This document shows, piece by piece, positions 25,830 to 34,493 of a stretch of DNA of 64,000 bases. The translations under genes and the position numbers were made by a program. This stretch comes from Oleispira sp963933055. Its GTDB lineage: Bacteria > Pseudomonadota > Gammaproteobacteria > Pseudomonadales > Oceanobacteraceae. How positions within the stretch are numbered: position 1 is the stretch's first letter; every line of letters starts with the position of its first letter. The DNA is taken from contig CAWVSY010000002.1 of the NCBI GenBank assembly GCA_963933055.1, forward strand, positions 1 to 64,000. The letters are read 5' to 3'. The notes beneath the pieces are model-generated. The model saw nothing but the letters and a program-made list of their open reading frames with translations. It ran no database searches and had not been told where the DNA came from.

Positions 25830-26315
25830 ATGAAAGGCAATACCAAAATTATCGATTTACTGAATAAGCAACTGACTCTAGAGCTAACCTCGATGGATCA
25901 GTACCTAGCGCATAGTAAGCTGTATGAAGATTGGGGCATCAACAAGCTGCATGACCAGCTAACCCATGAGCATGAAGAAGAACTCGACCATGCTAAGCGC
26001 TTAATTGAACGTATTTTGTTCCTAGAAGGCACGCCAGATACAGCATCACGCGAGCCTTTGCTTATCGGTGATAATGTTGAGCAGATGCTTAAGAATGACC
26101 TTACAGCTGAATATACTGTGGCTGAAAGTCTAAGAAACATCATCGAAGTATGTGAGCAGGAGCGTGACTACGTTACCCGTGAAATACTTGAAGTACTGTT
26201 AAGTGATACTGAAACAGATCATATTTATTGGTTAGAGCAGCACTTAGGCCTGATCGAGAAAATCGGTATCTTTAACTACATACAAAGCCAGATGAATAGC
26301 GATAAAGCCGTCTAA
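25830..26315 (+). CDS. bfr: Bacterioferritin, ferroxidase subunit lacking the haem methionine
   Basis: A 161-residue partner subunit. Ferroxidase ligands are complete (Glu18, Glu51, His54, Glu94, Glu128, His131; a one-residue insertion in LLSDTETDH shifts the last two), whereas the haem ligand Met52 is Leu. It complements the preceding subunit, so together they oxidise Fe(II), store Fe(III) mineral and bind haem. Cotranscription is evident from the 1-bp spacing. A C-terminal tail NSDKAV extends slightly beyond the family norm. Confidence 0.92.
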   Translation: MKGNTKIIDLLNKQLTLELTSMDQYLAHSKLYEDWGINKLHDQLTHEHEEELDHAKRLIERILFLEGTPDTASREPLLIGDNVEQMLKNDLTAEYTVAESLRNIIEVCEQERDYVTREILEVLLSDTETDHIYWLEQHLGLIEKIGIFNYIQSQMNSDKAV

Positions 26316-26350
26316 AGTAGTATTTTTTACTTTTTGAACACGAATATGAT

Positions 26351-26365
26351 TGATAACTATTATCA
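26351..26365 (+). promoter_or_regulatory. Fur box upstream of bfd
   Basis: TGATAACTATTATCA is a 7-1-7 Fur dyad with a single mismatch between arms, 49 bp before bfd. Iron starvation should therefore raise bfd, releasing iron from bacterioferritin, while bfr genes upstream show no such site. Confidence 0.75.
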
Positions 26366-26413
26366 TTAGCAATATAATCACGCTATCAAGTAGATAGTTA
26401 ATGGTTATTAATC

Positions 26414-26608
26414 ATGTTTGTATGCATTTGCCACGCAGTTAATGAAAAAGCAATTCAACAGGCGGTATCTGAAGGCGCTCAAAACGTCCGAGACGTTCGT
26501 CGCAGCTTAAATGTCGGTTCACAGTGTGGCCAGTGCGTTCGCCAGGCTCACGAAGTGATCGAACAAGCGAAAGCACTCGCGACAGATGCGCAATTTTACG
26601 CAGCCTGA
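26414..26608 (+). CDS. bfd: Bacterioferritin-associated ferredoxin
   Basis: A 64-residue [2Fe-2S] protein with the Bfd cysteine pattern: MFVCICHAVNEKAI (Cys4 and Cys6) and VGSQCGQCVRQ (Cys38 and Cys41). Bfd docks on bacterioferritin at the haem and passes electrons inward to mobilise stored iron. It follows the two subunit genes but has its own Fur-boxed promoter. Confidence 0.94.
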   Translation: MFVCICHAVNEKAIQQAVSEGAQNVRDVRRSLNVGSQCGQCVRQAHEVIEQAKALATDAQFYAA

Positions 26609-26646
26609 TGGTATTGTAAGAGAACCCATCAACCCATATGGGATGA

Positions 26647-27282
26647 TTAAGGTTTAAAAGAAAAGGGAGTTGATGCTCCTAAAAAGTGTTTGAAGCTAGT
26701 ATCTTCAGGTACTTGAATATGCCCCTCGATGATTAGCGCCGCCATTCCATGAACCATAGACCAAGCTCCTAATGCTTGAGACTTTACTCGTTCTTCAGTA
26801 TCTCCCTGCAAAGCAAAAGCATCACACAATAAGATAAAGGGCTTTTTACTACTTTCTATAAAAGGGCTTACGACTTCTTTTTTAGCATCTGCAGCTTGCG
26901 TATCTTTCTTGCTTTTACGTCCCGTAGTTTCTACCTGACCGAGCATTAATCGATATAGCTGAGGATTACTGGTAGCAAATTCTAAATAACTGGCCCCATA
27001 AGCTAAGACAAGTTCTCTTGGCGATAATGTCTTTTTGGCTTTTAATTCAAGGGCCACCGATTCCATGATCTCAGCCATATGCACAAAACCCGCTTCTGCG
27101 ATGCTTTGTATCAGCTCTTTTTTATTTTTGAAATGGGCATAGGGCGCCATATGAGAAACCCCCACCTCTGCCGCGATCGCACGCAAAGATAAAGCATCAG
27201 CACCATCACGCAATAACATTATATTGGCTGCTTCTATCAGCGAAGCTTTCAAATCACCATGATGATACTGTTTAGAGCTCAT
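26647..27282 (-). CDS. TetR/AcrR family regulator
   Basis: A 211-residue repressor-type protein. The N-terminal HTH is SLRAIAAEVGVSHMAPYAHFKNKKELIQSIA (about residues 28-58), and the C-terminal ligand domain resembles the TetR_C_33/WHG family (YRLMLGQVE near residue 103). A lysine-rich insertion (GRKSKKDTQAADAKKE) interrupts the ligand domain. Target genes are unknown; the MBL-fold gene 70 bp upstream on the same strand is one candidate. Confidence 0.85.
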   Translation of the reverse strand: MSSKQYHHGDLKASLIEAANIMLLRDGADALSLRAIAAEVGVSHMAPYAHFKNKKELIQSIAEAGFVHMAEIMESVALELKAKKTLSPRELVLAYGASYLEFATSNPQLYRLMLGQVETTGRKSKKDTQAADAKKEVVSPFIESSKKPFILLCDAFALQGDTEERVKSQALGAWSMVHGMAALIIEGHIQVPEDTSFKHFLGASTPFSFKP

Positions 27283-27352
27283 AAGAAAGTAAATCCGAGG
27301 AGGTAAAAAATTAGGCCGCAGTATAACCTAAACCTCCTATTCAATTGTATTA

Positions 27353-28087
27353 TTAACTGTCCAAAGCAATGCCTACCTTCAGCGCTTCGAACCAATCGAA
27401 GAACTGCCCTACTTCTTTGCCGCGAAATATACGTCCATGCTGGGGCAACATCATATCGATGTCCAATTTCCTCACCCTTTTCAGCCAATGAGCTTTTGCT
27501 TCATTACTAGGCATCCAGCGCTGATGAAAGAATTTCATTTTAGCGCAATGGCTATCAAAATTTTCGATGAATAAAGAGCTATCTTGTGGCTCTAAAGCCG
27601 CGCCAATATCCCCTGAAAAGAGAATCTTAGCAACGGGGTCATAAACATGAAAATTAGCGGAAGAGTGAAGGTAATGGGCAGGAATGAATTGCAATGTAAC
27701 ATCCCCAATCTTTAATTCACCACCCCCGTCTTTGATGCCACAAAACTCAATATTCTCACAGCCAAAGTGACGAATAAATCCCTCCCACAAATTGGGAGTA
27801 TAGAGCTTAGCTTTAGGTATGACTTGGTCCCACATTCCCAGCGATGAGATAATATCTGGGTCTTGATGCGACGCGAATAAGTGAGTTACCTGTTCTAATG
27901 GAATGAATTTCAATATGGTCGATAACATTGAAGAGAATATCTCGATACCCCCAGGGTCAAGTACCAAGGACTCTTTACCACTGACCACCATATATTGGTT
28001 GGTATCAATAATTTTTTCAGGTTTATCAGGATCACGAGCAAACACATACCATTGGTGTTTCTCATTAAATAATAATTTTGCTTCCAT
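27353..28087 (-). CDS. ODP-type di-iron metallo-beta-lactamase-fold protein
   Basis: A 244-residue protein of the flavodiiron-like MBL superfamily. The metal motif reads FASHQDPDIIS (about residues 90-100), with the H-x-D-x-D arrangement characteristic of ODP oxygen-binding proteins rather than hydrolases, followed by HYLHSSANF, SGDIGA and a C-terminal MLPQHGRIF. There is no flavodoxin domain, so it is not a complete flavodiiron NO/O2 reductase. ODPs bind O2 at a di-iron site and signal to chemoreceptors in Treponema. The adjacent upstream gene encodes a chemoreceptor-tip-like protein, consistent with a sensory pair. Confidence 0.78.
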   Translation of the reverse strand: MEAKLLFNEKHQWYVFARDPDKPEKIIDTNQYMVVSGKESLVLDPGGIEIFSSMLSTILKFIPLEQVTHLFASHQDPDIISSLGMWDQVIPKAKLYTPNLWEGFIRHFGCENIEFCGIKDGGGELKIGDVTLQFIPAHYLHSSANFHVYDPVAKILFSGDIGAALEPQDSSLFIENFDSHCAKMKFFHQRWMPSNEAKAHWLKRVRKLDIDMMLPQHGRIFRGKEVGQFFDWFEALKVGIALDS

Positions 28088-28111
28088 GAGGTGTTCTACC
28101 TTTAAAATAGT

Positions 28112-28714
28112 TTACGACAGCAAAAGCCGATCAATATAAGACTTAGCACCCAGCACATGCTGTTTTATTTTTTCTGAGAAAACATCGATATTATTCGCCA
28201 TGTCTTCCAAAATGCCTTGATACTCATTTGTTTGAGTCGCCTCTAAACGAAACGATACCGCCACGACTCGGCTTGCTTGCATGTATTGCTTAATTTCTTC
28301 TAGCTGACTTTCTAGGCTTCTAATTTCGATATTAAAACGTTGGTTAATATCCGCTTGCTTTTGCTTTGTCGCAAAGATGATTGCACCTACTTTTTCATTA
28401 TCAGTTTTTTCTTGGCTATCTAATAAATGGTCGACCAGAGTATTCTGACGCCAGCGCTCAACCGCCATATGAGAGATATCAAGCGAGATTGTATTAATTG
28501 CTTCAGCAAGCTTAATCGTTTTAAGCGCAAGATCGGCAAAGTACTCTGAAATGACTTTTAACCCAGCTACGCGACTACCTGCACGATGCACAATGGCTTG
28601 GGAGTTTTTTGCCGCAAGGGATAACTGACGCGCAATCATGCTGGCACGATACAGTTCGCCCGCAACTTGAGAGGAGGTGATTGCCGATTTAACCGGGCTG
28701 TATTCTTTGACCAT
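28112..28714 (-). CDS. Soluble helical protein with a chemoreceptor-tip-like hairpin
   Basis: A 200-residue all-helical protein with no membrane segment. Residues about 35-65 (AAKNSQAIVHRAG, then VAGLKVISEYFADLAL) follow the pattern of the conserved chemoreceptor hairpin (N-A-IEAARAGE---GFAVVADEVR-LA), although the canonical glutamates are altered. Heptad-like coiled coil flanks it on both sides (IRSLESQLEEIKQYM later). It lies 24 bp upstream of the ODP-type gene on the same strand. It may be a stripped-down signalling partner of that oxygen sensor; I know of no named family and the match is by eye. Confidence 0.55.
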   Translation of the reverse strand: MVKEYSPVKSAITSSQVAGELYRASMIARQLSLAAKNSQAIVHRAGSRVAGLKVISEYFADLALKTIKLAEAINTISLDISHMAVERWRQNTLVDHLLDSQEKTDNEKVGAIIFATKQKQADINQRFNIEIRSLESQLEEIKQYMQASRVVAVSFRLEATQTNEYQGILEDMANNIDVFSEKIKQHVLGAKSYIDRLLLS

Positions 28715-28832
28715 AAGCTTGAAACTTTCTATTAGCTTTAAGAAGTTATAGACAAAGCATAGTAGAGCTTATGAATGAACTGATGATAAATATAAGATTA
28801 TTCGCTGCAATGAACGAATAACCTTAAATAAA

Positions 28833-28876
28833 CTAAGTATTTATTAGATAGACAGGTTTGTCTTAAAAATACTTAG
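28833..28876 (-). terminator. Intrinsic terminator-like hairpin overlapping the fghA stop codon
   Basis: CTAAGTATTT (28833-28842) pairs perfectly with AAATACTTAG (28867-28876), with an inner AGACA/TGTCT stem. On the minus strand a T-rich run follows. The fghA stop lies in the outer arm. Confidence 0.6.
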
Positions 28877-29781
28877 CGTAAAAGCAAATGCTGAGCATGA
28901 AACTCTAGGTGCTGCTCAATAAAGCTCGATATAAAGAAGTAGCTATGATCATAGCCTTCTTGCATATTGAGCTGAAGTGGGTAATCACTTACTTTAGCTG
29001 CATGTTCTAATGAGGCAGGATTTAACTGCTCGGCTAAAAAGTTATCCGCACTGCCTTGATCCACCAGCGTAGGCACTTGTTGGGATTTATCCACAGCCTG
29101 AGTCATCAACATACTAGCATCGTATTTTTGCCAAGTTGATTGATCGTTACCCAAATAAGCACTAAACGCTTTCTGTCCCCAAGGACACTCTAGCGGATGG
29201 CAAATTGGGCTAAACGCTGATACTGAGGTATAACGATCAGGATTTTTTAGGCTAATCGTCAACGCGCCATGGCCACCCATAGAGTGACCACTAATTGCAC
29301 GCTTATCCGATACCGGAAAGTTTGCCTCAATCAAGGCTGGCAATTCTTCCACCACATAATCGTACATACGATAATGATCTGCCCAAGGCTGCTCGGTTGC
29401 ATTTAGATAAAAACCCGCACCCAAACCTAAGTCATAAGCGCCGTCTTCATCGTCTGCAATACCTTCACCGCGTGGACTCGTATCAGGGGCAACAATGGCA
29501 ATACCCAGCTCAGCGGCTTTTCGAAAAGCCCCTGCTTTCTGCATGAAATTTTCATCCGTGCACGTTAAGCCAGACAGCCAATACAAAACGGGCACTTTTG
29601 CAGCCTCTATCGCTTTGTCGCCAACCACTTGCGGCGGTAAAAAAATAGCAAAGCGCATTCCACAGTTTAAGCTTTTCGAAAAATGCTTAAACTGCTTATG
29701 CTCGCCAGCGAATACACGCTGGCTGCTACTTTCTTCAAGAACAGCAGACTTTTCTATTATTGATTCAGGACTATTTGTCAA
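28873..29781 (-). CDS. fghA: S-formylglutathione hydrolase
   Basis: A 302-residue alpha/beta-hydrolase (esterase D family) that hydrolyses S-formylglutathione to formate and glutathione, the second step of glutathione-dependent formaldehyde oxidation. The nucleophile is in SGHSMGGHGAL (about residue 163), the substrate-pocket WLSGLTCTDENF is near residue 70, and the catalytic His is in GYDHSYFF near the C-terminus. The N-terminus is about 15-20 residues longer than usual. It overlaps the dehydrogenase gene by 11 bp. Confidence 0.94.
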   Translation of the reverse strand: MTNSPESIIEKSAVLEESSSQRVFAGEHKQFKHFSKSLNCGMRFAIFLPPQVVGDKAIEAAKVPVLYWLSGLTCTDENFMQKAGAFRKAAELGIAIVAPDTSPRGEGIADDEDGAYDLGLGAGFYLNATEQPWADHYRMYDYVVEELPALIEANFPVSDKRAISGHSMGGHGALTISLKNPDRYTSVSAFSPICHPLECPWGQKAFSAYLGNDQSTWQKYDASMLMTQAVDKSQQVPTLVDQGSADNFLAEQLNPASLEHAAKVSDYPLQLNMQEGYDHSYFFISSFIEQHLEFHAQHLLLR

Positions 29782-30901
29782 AATGAATTACCGTACGAAT
29801 ACTTTCCCCTTTGTGCATTAAATCAAACGCCTCATTAATGCCGTCTAATGCCATGGTATGCGTAATGAAATCGCTTAATTTGAATTCACCCGCCAAGTAA
29901 CGTTCAACATAACCGGGTAATTCGCTGCGGCCTTTAACACCACCAAATGCGGTTCCACGCCAGACTCGTCCAGTCACTAACTGGAAAGGTCGAGTTGAGA
30001 TTTCTTGGCCAGCACCGGCCACACCAATAATCACCGACTCGCCCCAACCTTTATGACAGCACTCAAGTGCGCTGCGCATCACATCGACGTTGCCGATACA
30101 TTCGAATGAAAAATCCACACCACCGTCGGTCAATTCAACAATCACATCTTGAATAGGCTTATCAAAATTCTTCGGGTTAATGCAATCAGTTGCGCCTAGC
30201 TGCTTCGCCAGCTCAAACTTAGATTCATTAATATCAATCGCAATAATACGACTGGCTTTTGCCATTGCTGCGCCAATCACCGCACTTAAACCAATGCCGC
30301 CTAAGCCAAAGATGGCTACGGTATCGCCTTCTTGAACTTTCGCCGTATTCATGACTGCGCCCATACCCGTAGTCACACCACAGCCTAATAAACACACTTC
30401 TTCTAGCGGTGCGTCTTTATTCACTTTCGCTAATGAAATTTCAGGTAATACGGTATATTCAGAGAACGTAGAACAGCCCATGTAGTGAAAAATCGGCTCG
30501 CCGTCTTTATAGAAGCGAGTAGTCCCATCTGGCATTAATCCTTTGCCTTGAGTCTCTCGAATCTTTTGACACAAGTTGGTTTTACCCGATAGGCAGAACT
30601 TACATTCGCCACACTCTGGGGTATACAGTGGAATCACATGGTCGCCAACAACAACACTTGTTACGCCCGCGCCAACCTGTTCAACAATACCGCCACCTTC
30701 ATGGCCTAGAATCGCAGGGAAAATACCTTCAGGGTCTTCACCCGACAAGGTGAACGCATCGGTATGGCAAACACCAGACGCGACTATGCGAACTAATACT
30801 TCTCCTGCACGCGGCAGCATGACATCCACTTCTTCAATCGAAAGTGGTTGATTTGGACCCCACGCAATCGCGGCTTTAGATTTAATAAACTGATCTGACA
30901 T
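29771..30901 (-). CDS. frmA: S-(hydroxymethyl)glutathione dehydrogenase (class III ADH)
   Basis: A zinc-dependent dehydrogenase of about 376 residues. Catalytic zinc ligands lie in SGVCHTDAFTL and GHEGGG; the structural zinc cysteines are CGECKFCLSGKTNLC; the NAD motif is GLGGIGLSAVIG. It oxidises the formaldehyde-glutathione adduct with NAD+, and also reduces S-nitrosoglutathione in this class. The ATG at 30901 (MSDQFIKSK) with AGAGG upstream is preferred to the TTG at 30919. Divergent from a LysR gene across about 230 bp. Confidence 0.94.
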   Translation of the reverse strand: MSDQFIKSKAAIAWGPNQPLSIEEVDVMLPRAGEVLVRIVASGVCHTDAFTLSGEDPEGIFPAILGHEGGGIVEQVGAGVTSVVVGDHVIPLYTPECGECKFCLSGKTNLCQKIRETQGKGLMPDGTTRFYKDGEPIFHYMGCSTFSEYTVLPEISLAKVNKDAPLEEVCLLGCGVTTGMGAVMNTAKVQEGDTVAIFGLGGIGLSAVIGAAMAKASRIIAIDINESKFELAKQLGATDCINPKNFDKPIQDVIVELTDGGVDFSFECIGNVDVMRSALECCHKGWGESVIIGVAGAGQEISTRPFQLVTGRVWRGTAFGGVKGRSELPGYVERYLAGEFKLSDFITHTMALDGINEAFDLMHKGESIRTVIHFDK

Positions 30902-31130
30902 AACAACGAGCCTCTGCAATCTTTGGTATTAATGAAGACATAATTTCAAGGTAATTAAAATGATACGGCGACTAAAGGGTACTGATACTAATAGTAGCTG
31001 CTCATTTTACTTAATATAAGACTATTATAATTGTTTCTCAAATAATGATAATATAGCTAATTTGAAAGTTACTTTTACACAGCTGTAACAGTATCATTTA
31101 ATCATGCGCTCAAATTAAGCAGGGATTCCA

Positions 31131-32000
31131 ATGAATAGTATGCAATGGCAAGGGATATGCGAATTTACTGCCGTTGCAGAAAGCGGCAATTTCACCCAAG
31201 CGGCAAAGAAATTATTAATTTCAACAGCTCAAGTCAGCCGTCAGGTAAGTGAATTAGAACAGCGCCTCAATACCAAGCTGTTTTACCGCACTACCCGCAA
31301 AGTGACGCTTACCGAAGAAGGTCAGCTATTTTATCAACAATGCCGCAGTATTTTAGATGGGCTAGAAGTAGCTGAGCGCTCGCTCACTAACTTGCAATCG
31401 ACCCCTCAAGGAAAGATCAGAATTTCGGCTCCCGTGACTTATGGTGAACGTCATATTATTCCTTTGATCAATCAATTCTTACTACAATATCCACAAGTAG
31501 AAATTGAGGTTCAGCTAAGTAATCAGCGCATTGATCTTATTGAAGAAGGTTTTGATCTCGCCATTCGCTTAGGTCAATTGAATGATTCGAGTCTCATTGC
31601 TAAACGTATTTCCTCACGGCAGCACTTTCTCTGTGCTTCACCCAGTTATATAGAGCAACATGGCAAGCCTGAAACGATCAACGATTTAAAGCAGCATAAC
31701 TGTTTATTAGGCAGTGCCGACTTTTGGCTTTTTGCCGATAAGAAAGTTCGTATCAGTGGTAACCTGCGTTGTAATAGTGGTTTAGGGTTAGTAGATGCTG
31801 CACTCAAAGGCATCGGCATCGTGCAACTACCAGAATATTATATTGCCGAACACATTAATAACGGCGAACTGATTACCTTATTAGAGCAACAGCAAAGAGC
31901 AGAGGAAGGAATTTGGGCGCTTTACCCGCAAAATAAATATCTTGCGAGTAAAGTGAAGTTACTGATTAACTTTCTACAAGAAAATCTTTTAAGCGTTTAA
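31131..32000 (+). CDS. LysR-family transcriptional regulator
   Basis: A 289-residue LTTR. The winged HTH is at residues 1-60 (AVAESGNFTQAAKKLLISTAQVSRQVSELEQRL pattern), followed by the linker helix and a periplasmic-binding-like effector domain starting GKIRISAPVTYGE. LTTRs usually control divergent neighbours, which makes frmA-fghA a candidate target, though formaldehyde regulation by LysR is not general. Its stop codon lies inside a hairpin shared with the convergent doxX gene. Confidence 0.88.
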   Translation: MNSMQWQGICEFTAVAESGNFTQAAKKLLISTAQVSRQVSELEQRLNTKLFYRTTRKVTLTEEGQLFYQQCRSILDGLEVAERSLTNLQSTPQGKIRISAPVTYGERHIIPLINQFLLQYPQVEIEVQLSNQRIDLIEEGFDLAIRLGQLNDSSLIAKRISSRQHFLCASPSYIEQHGKPETINDLKQHNCLLGSADFWLFADKKVRISGNLRCNSGLGLVDAALKGIGIVQLPEYYIAEHINNGELITLLEQQQRAEEGIWALYPQNKYLASKVKLLINFLQENLLSV

Positions 32001-32016
32001 TGGTTTAAACGCTTAA
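31989..32016. terminator. Hairpin shared by the convergent lysR and doxX stop codons
   Basis: TTAAGCGTTTAA (31989-32000) and TTAAACGCTTAA (32005-32016) form a perfect 12-bp stem with a four-base loop. Both genes end in it: TAA of lysR at 31998-32000 and, on the other strand, of doxX at 31999-31997. Confidence 0.6.
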
Positions 32017-32458
32017 TTAATATTTTATCGGCTGAGATAAACCCAGGTCCCCAGATAAATATTTGAGCTAATAATAACCCCCACAAAACATGCAAAGTAT
32101 AAGCGGCTGGCGCGATTGCTTCCAAGCTAGCCACGGCAACGAGATTAACAAAGAACAAACCCAGCGCGGAAAATCGCCCTAATAGGCCCAATACCAATAA
32201 TATCGGAAGTATAAGTTCGCCTGCCGTTCCCAGCCAAGCGGCTATTTCAAAATGGATAAACGGTACTGAATACTCTTCTTCAAATAAAAATAACGTTGTC
32301 TCCCAATCTTTTATTTTTGTTAAGCCTGAAGCAAAGAATACCCAAGCGACATAAAGCCGAGCCGCTAATAGTGCAAGCGGTTGCAGAATGTCTATTTTTC
32401 TCGATATGGCATCATATTCTGAAATTAAGTACGTTATTTTTCCATTGTGATTATTCAT
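31997..32458 (-). CDS. DoxX family membrane protein
   Basis: A protein of about 153 residues with four hydrophobic helices and the DoxX stretch LYVAWVFFASGLTKI near residue 40, plus GTAGELILPILLVLGLLGR. DoxX proteins are membrane components often placed at the end of bufferin (DUF2282-DUF692-DUF2063) operons, possibly with a redox role. The ATG at 32458 with AGAGG before it is favoured over 32473. It lies 49 bp after the BufC gene. Confidence 0.87.
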   Translation of the reverse strand: MNNHNGKITYLISEYDAISRKIDILQPLALLAARLYVAWVFFASGLTKIKDWETTLFLFEEEYSVPFIHFEIAAWLGTAGELILPILLVLGLLGRFSALGLFFVNLVAVASLEAIAPAAYTLHVLWGLLLAQIFIWGPGFISADKILIKRLNH

Positions 32459-32507
32459 GGTTTTTCCTCTCATAGTTAGATAGCTTCAATTATTTAGCGC
32501 TCATTAT

Positions 32508-33266
32508 TTAAATAGTCTCAATGCGGCTGATCGTATTTTCTTGAATTGCTTTCGGTAGCCATTCTTCAAATAAAAAGGCAGAGTCATTATGATGAAATTG
32601 GCTACTCATCTTCTCTAAGGCTTGACCGATTGATAGGCCTTCAGAAATAAGTTCAAACCAGTACTGCTCTTCAATACTATGTTCGCGCACCTTAGCTTTA
32701 AATTGAGGCCGGTATACTAATAATTGCTGGCCTATCCCCTCGGCCATTTTTAATTTTGCACGAGTTAGGTATTTCATCGCATTCATATGATTAGCCTGAT
32801 AAATATCCAAAATAGGATAATCTGAAACTAATAGGTTAATCGCTGGATTAAGCACAACTCTTAAATGATCAAGATCATGACTGGCTAGCAAAGACATCGA
32901 ACTAAGCTCAACAGAAAAATCTTTGGCACGATTTAAAACATGCAATGAATAATCTAACGTCGCCATATCCGCAACATACGGATAATCATCAAGCGCAGGC
33001 AACTGAGACAGCAGCGCAGAAAATTCACGTCCCCAGGTTCCCCAATCACCCGAGCCAGGAGGTGAAGTTAATAGCAGCTGCTCGACACAATAAGCAAATA
33101 ACTCAGCACCAAGCAATTGCTCAACGGTGGGAAAACTAATCTCTAGCGCTCTCATTGCATTAGCATGAAGATTTCTTTTATAAACAGCCAAGCCTTTTTC
33201 ATCGATGTCGAATGAACAATCAGCTTTAAGTATGGCGGTCATTAATTGTTGTTGCTCATTCATCAT
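32508..33266 (-). CDS. bufC: DUF2063 protein BufC, MNIO partner
   Basis: A 252-residue member of DUF2063 (putative DNA-binding domain name, misleading). The N-terminal helix LMTAILKAD and YKRNLHANAMRALEISFPTVEQLLG are family hallmarks. In bufferin and related RiPP systems this protein partners the MNIO enzyme and helps present the precursor peptide. It overlaps bufB by 11 bp, so stoichiometric synthesis is likely. Confidence 0.85.
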   Translation of the reverse strand: MMNEQQQLMTAILKADCSFDIDEKGLAVYKRNLHANAMRALEISFPTVEQLLGAELFAYCVEQLLLTSPPGSGDWGTWGREFSALLSQLPALDDYPYVADMATLDYSLHVLNRAKDFSVELSSMSLLASHDLDHLRVVLNPAINLLVSDYPILDIYQANHMNAMKYLTRAKLKMAEGIGQQLLVYRPQFKAKVREHSIEEQYWFELISEGLSIGQALEKMSSQFHHNDSAFLFEEWLPKAIQENTISRIETI

Positions 33267-34146
33267 TTAATACCTCTCGCGCTAATGTGCGGGCTTTTTT
33301 TGCTTCATTTAATAAAGCATCCCACTGAGGTAAGTTGTTATCCCATTCAATGAGCGTTGGTATCGCACCGAATCGCTGCAAAGCAAGTTTGTACAACTGC
33401 CAGCCAACCTCACTCACAGGCTGGCTATGGTCATCAATCACAAACTCTCCAGAATCTACGGGCGTATAGCCTGCAAGATGAATTTCACCAATTAGTCCTT
33501 GCGGTATTTCTTGCAACCAATTTTTAGCGTATTCAAATTCACTGTCTGATGAAAAGTTATTCGCATTAACAACCAAGTTATTCAAATCAACCAATAAACC
33601 ACACTGTGTGAGTTCCGTCAGTTTGACTAAGAATTCTGTTTCCGAAAATGTTGAATCTGTGGGTTGTACATAAGCTGATAAATTTTCTATCAGTATTTTA
33701 TGACCTGTTGATTGCTGTAATTCATTAATATTATTTGCCATCGCTTGTAATGTTGTTTGATTAAAGGCAATGGGTAATAAATCACCCGCGTGCTGTATTT
33801 TTCCATTCAACTCTGTCCAAGAAAATGCAGCGTGATCAGACATTAAAAAAGGATTAACAACGTCGATTAATTCTTTTAACGAATCCAAATAATCGTATTT
33901 AACCTGGGCATAAGAGCCAAGCCCTAATGCGGTTGAATGTAAGCTTACTGGGTAGCACTGAGCAACTTCACGAATGAGCGCCCGACTCGCACCACCTTGT
34001 GCAAAAAAGTTCTCAGAATGCACTTCAACAAAATCAATTATTTTTTCATCGGCAATAGCACCATAAGGCTGAGACAAAGCATCAGCATAATGTTGATGAC
34101 GTAACCCCACACCAATCATTATTGAGCTTTCATTAATCGACTTCAT
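33256..34146 (-). CDS. bufB: DUF692 multinuclear iron oxidase BufB (MNIO)
   Basis: A TIM-barrel enzyme of about 296 residues of the DUF692/MNIO family. Typical segments are GVGLRHQHYADAL at the start, DFVEVHSENFFAQGG, SLHSTALGLGS, MSDHAAFSW, ILIENLSAYV, LLVDLNNLVVNA and GEIHLAGY, which supply the His, Asp and Glu ligands of a mixed-valent iron cluster. MNIOs oxidise cysteines of precursor peptides; in bufferins they create heterocycles that bind copper. The ATG at 34146 with GGGAGAA upstream is preferred over the TTG at 34176. The precursor gene lies 38 bp upstream. Confidence 0.92.
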   Translation of the reverse strand: MKSINESSIMIGVGLRHQHYADALSQPYGAIADEKIIDFVEVHSENFFAQGGASRALIREVAQCYPVSLHSTALGLGSYAQVKYDYLDSLKELIDVVNPFLMSDHAAFSWTELNGKIQHAGDLLPIAFNQTTLQAMANNINELQQSTGHKILIENLSAYVQPTDSTFSETEFLVKLTELTQCGLLVDLNNLVVNANNFSSDSEFEYAKNWLQEIPQGLIGEIHLAGYTPVDSGEFVIDDHSQPVSEVGWQLYKLALQRFGAIPTLIEWDNNLPQWDALLNEAKKARTLAREVLNDE

Positions 34147-34184
34147 TAAAGTTCTCCCAACCTTAGGGTGATACAATTCGTTCT

Positions 34185-34463
34185 TTACGAACGGCTTTCG
34201 TTATAACGTTTTTTAGCATCTGCTTTTTTCAAACCGCCTAACTCTAGGCAGGTTCCTTTAGCAACAATTTTCCATTCGCCAGGATCATTATCGACCGTCG
34301 ATTGTCCTGCACAGGAATGCGTGCCAGCAAGATTGCTGCAATCGTTCTGGCCCGCTTTTGCGACGCCATAACATTTTTCTTTTCCTGCTGCGTGTGCAGG
34401 AGCTGCAGTACCGGCTGCTAAAACAGCCAGTAAAGCAGCATTAGCGATGAGTTTTTTATTCAT
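34185..34463 (-). CDS. bufA: Bufferin-type RiPP precursor BufA1 (DUF2282)
   Basis: A 92-residue exported precursor. The signal peptide is MNKKLIANAALLAVLAAG, probably cleaved after AHA (about residue 25). The mature part has four cysteines, Cys31 (KEKCYGVAKAG), Cys42 (QNDCSN), Cys51 (THSCAGQ) and Cys72 (KGTCLEL), the BufA1 pattern. After MNIO modification such peptides bind copper in the periplasm and buffer it. A lysine/arginine-rich tail (KKADAKKRYNESRS) follows the last cysteine. Confidence 0.92.
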   Translation of the reverse strand: MNKKLIANAALLAVLAAGTAAPAHAAGKEKCYGVAKAGQNDCSNLAGTHSCAGQSTVDNDPGEWKIVAKGTCLELGGLKKADAKKRYNESRS

Positions 34464-34493
34464 CTTTAGCTCCTTTACTGATCGTTGAAAAAA

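Noticed and set aside
26618..26650. CCCATATGGG palindrome between bfd and the TetR gene
   Set aside because: No loop for an RNA hairpin and no T run; possible TetR operator but unsupported.
27279..27488. 69-residue frame between the TetR and ODP genes
   Set aside because: Mostly overlaps the ODP gene in another frame; no start signal or similarity.
31035..31070. Fur-like AATAATGATAATATAG before lysR
   Set aside because: Only one arm resembles a Fur box; AT-rich background makes this likely by chance.
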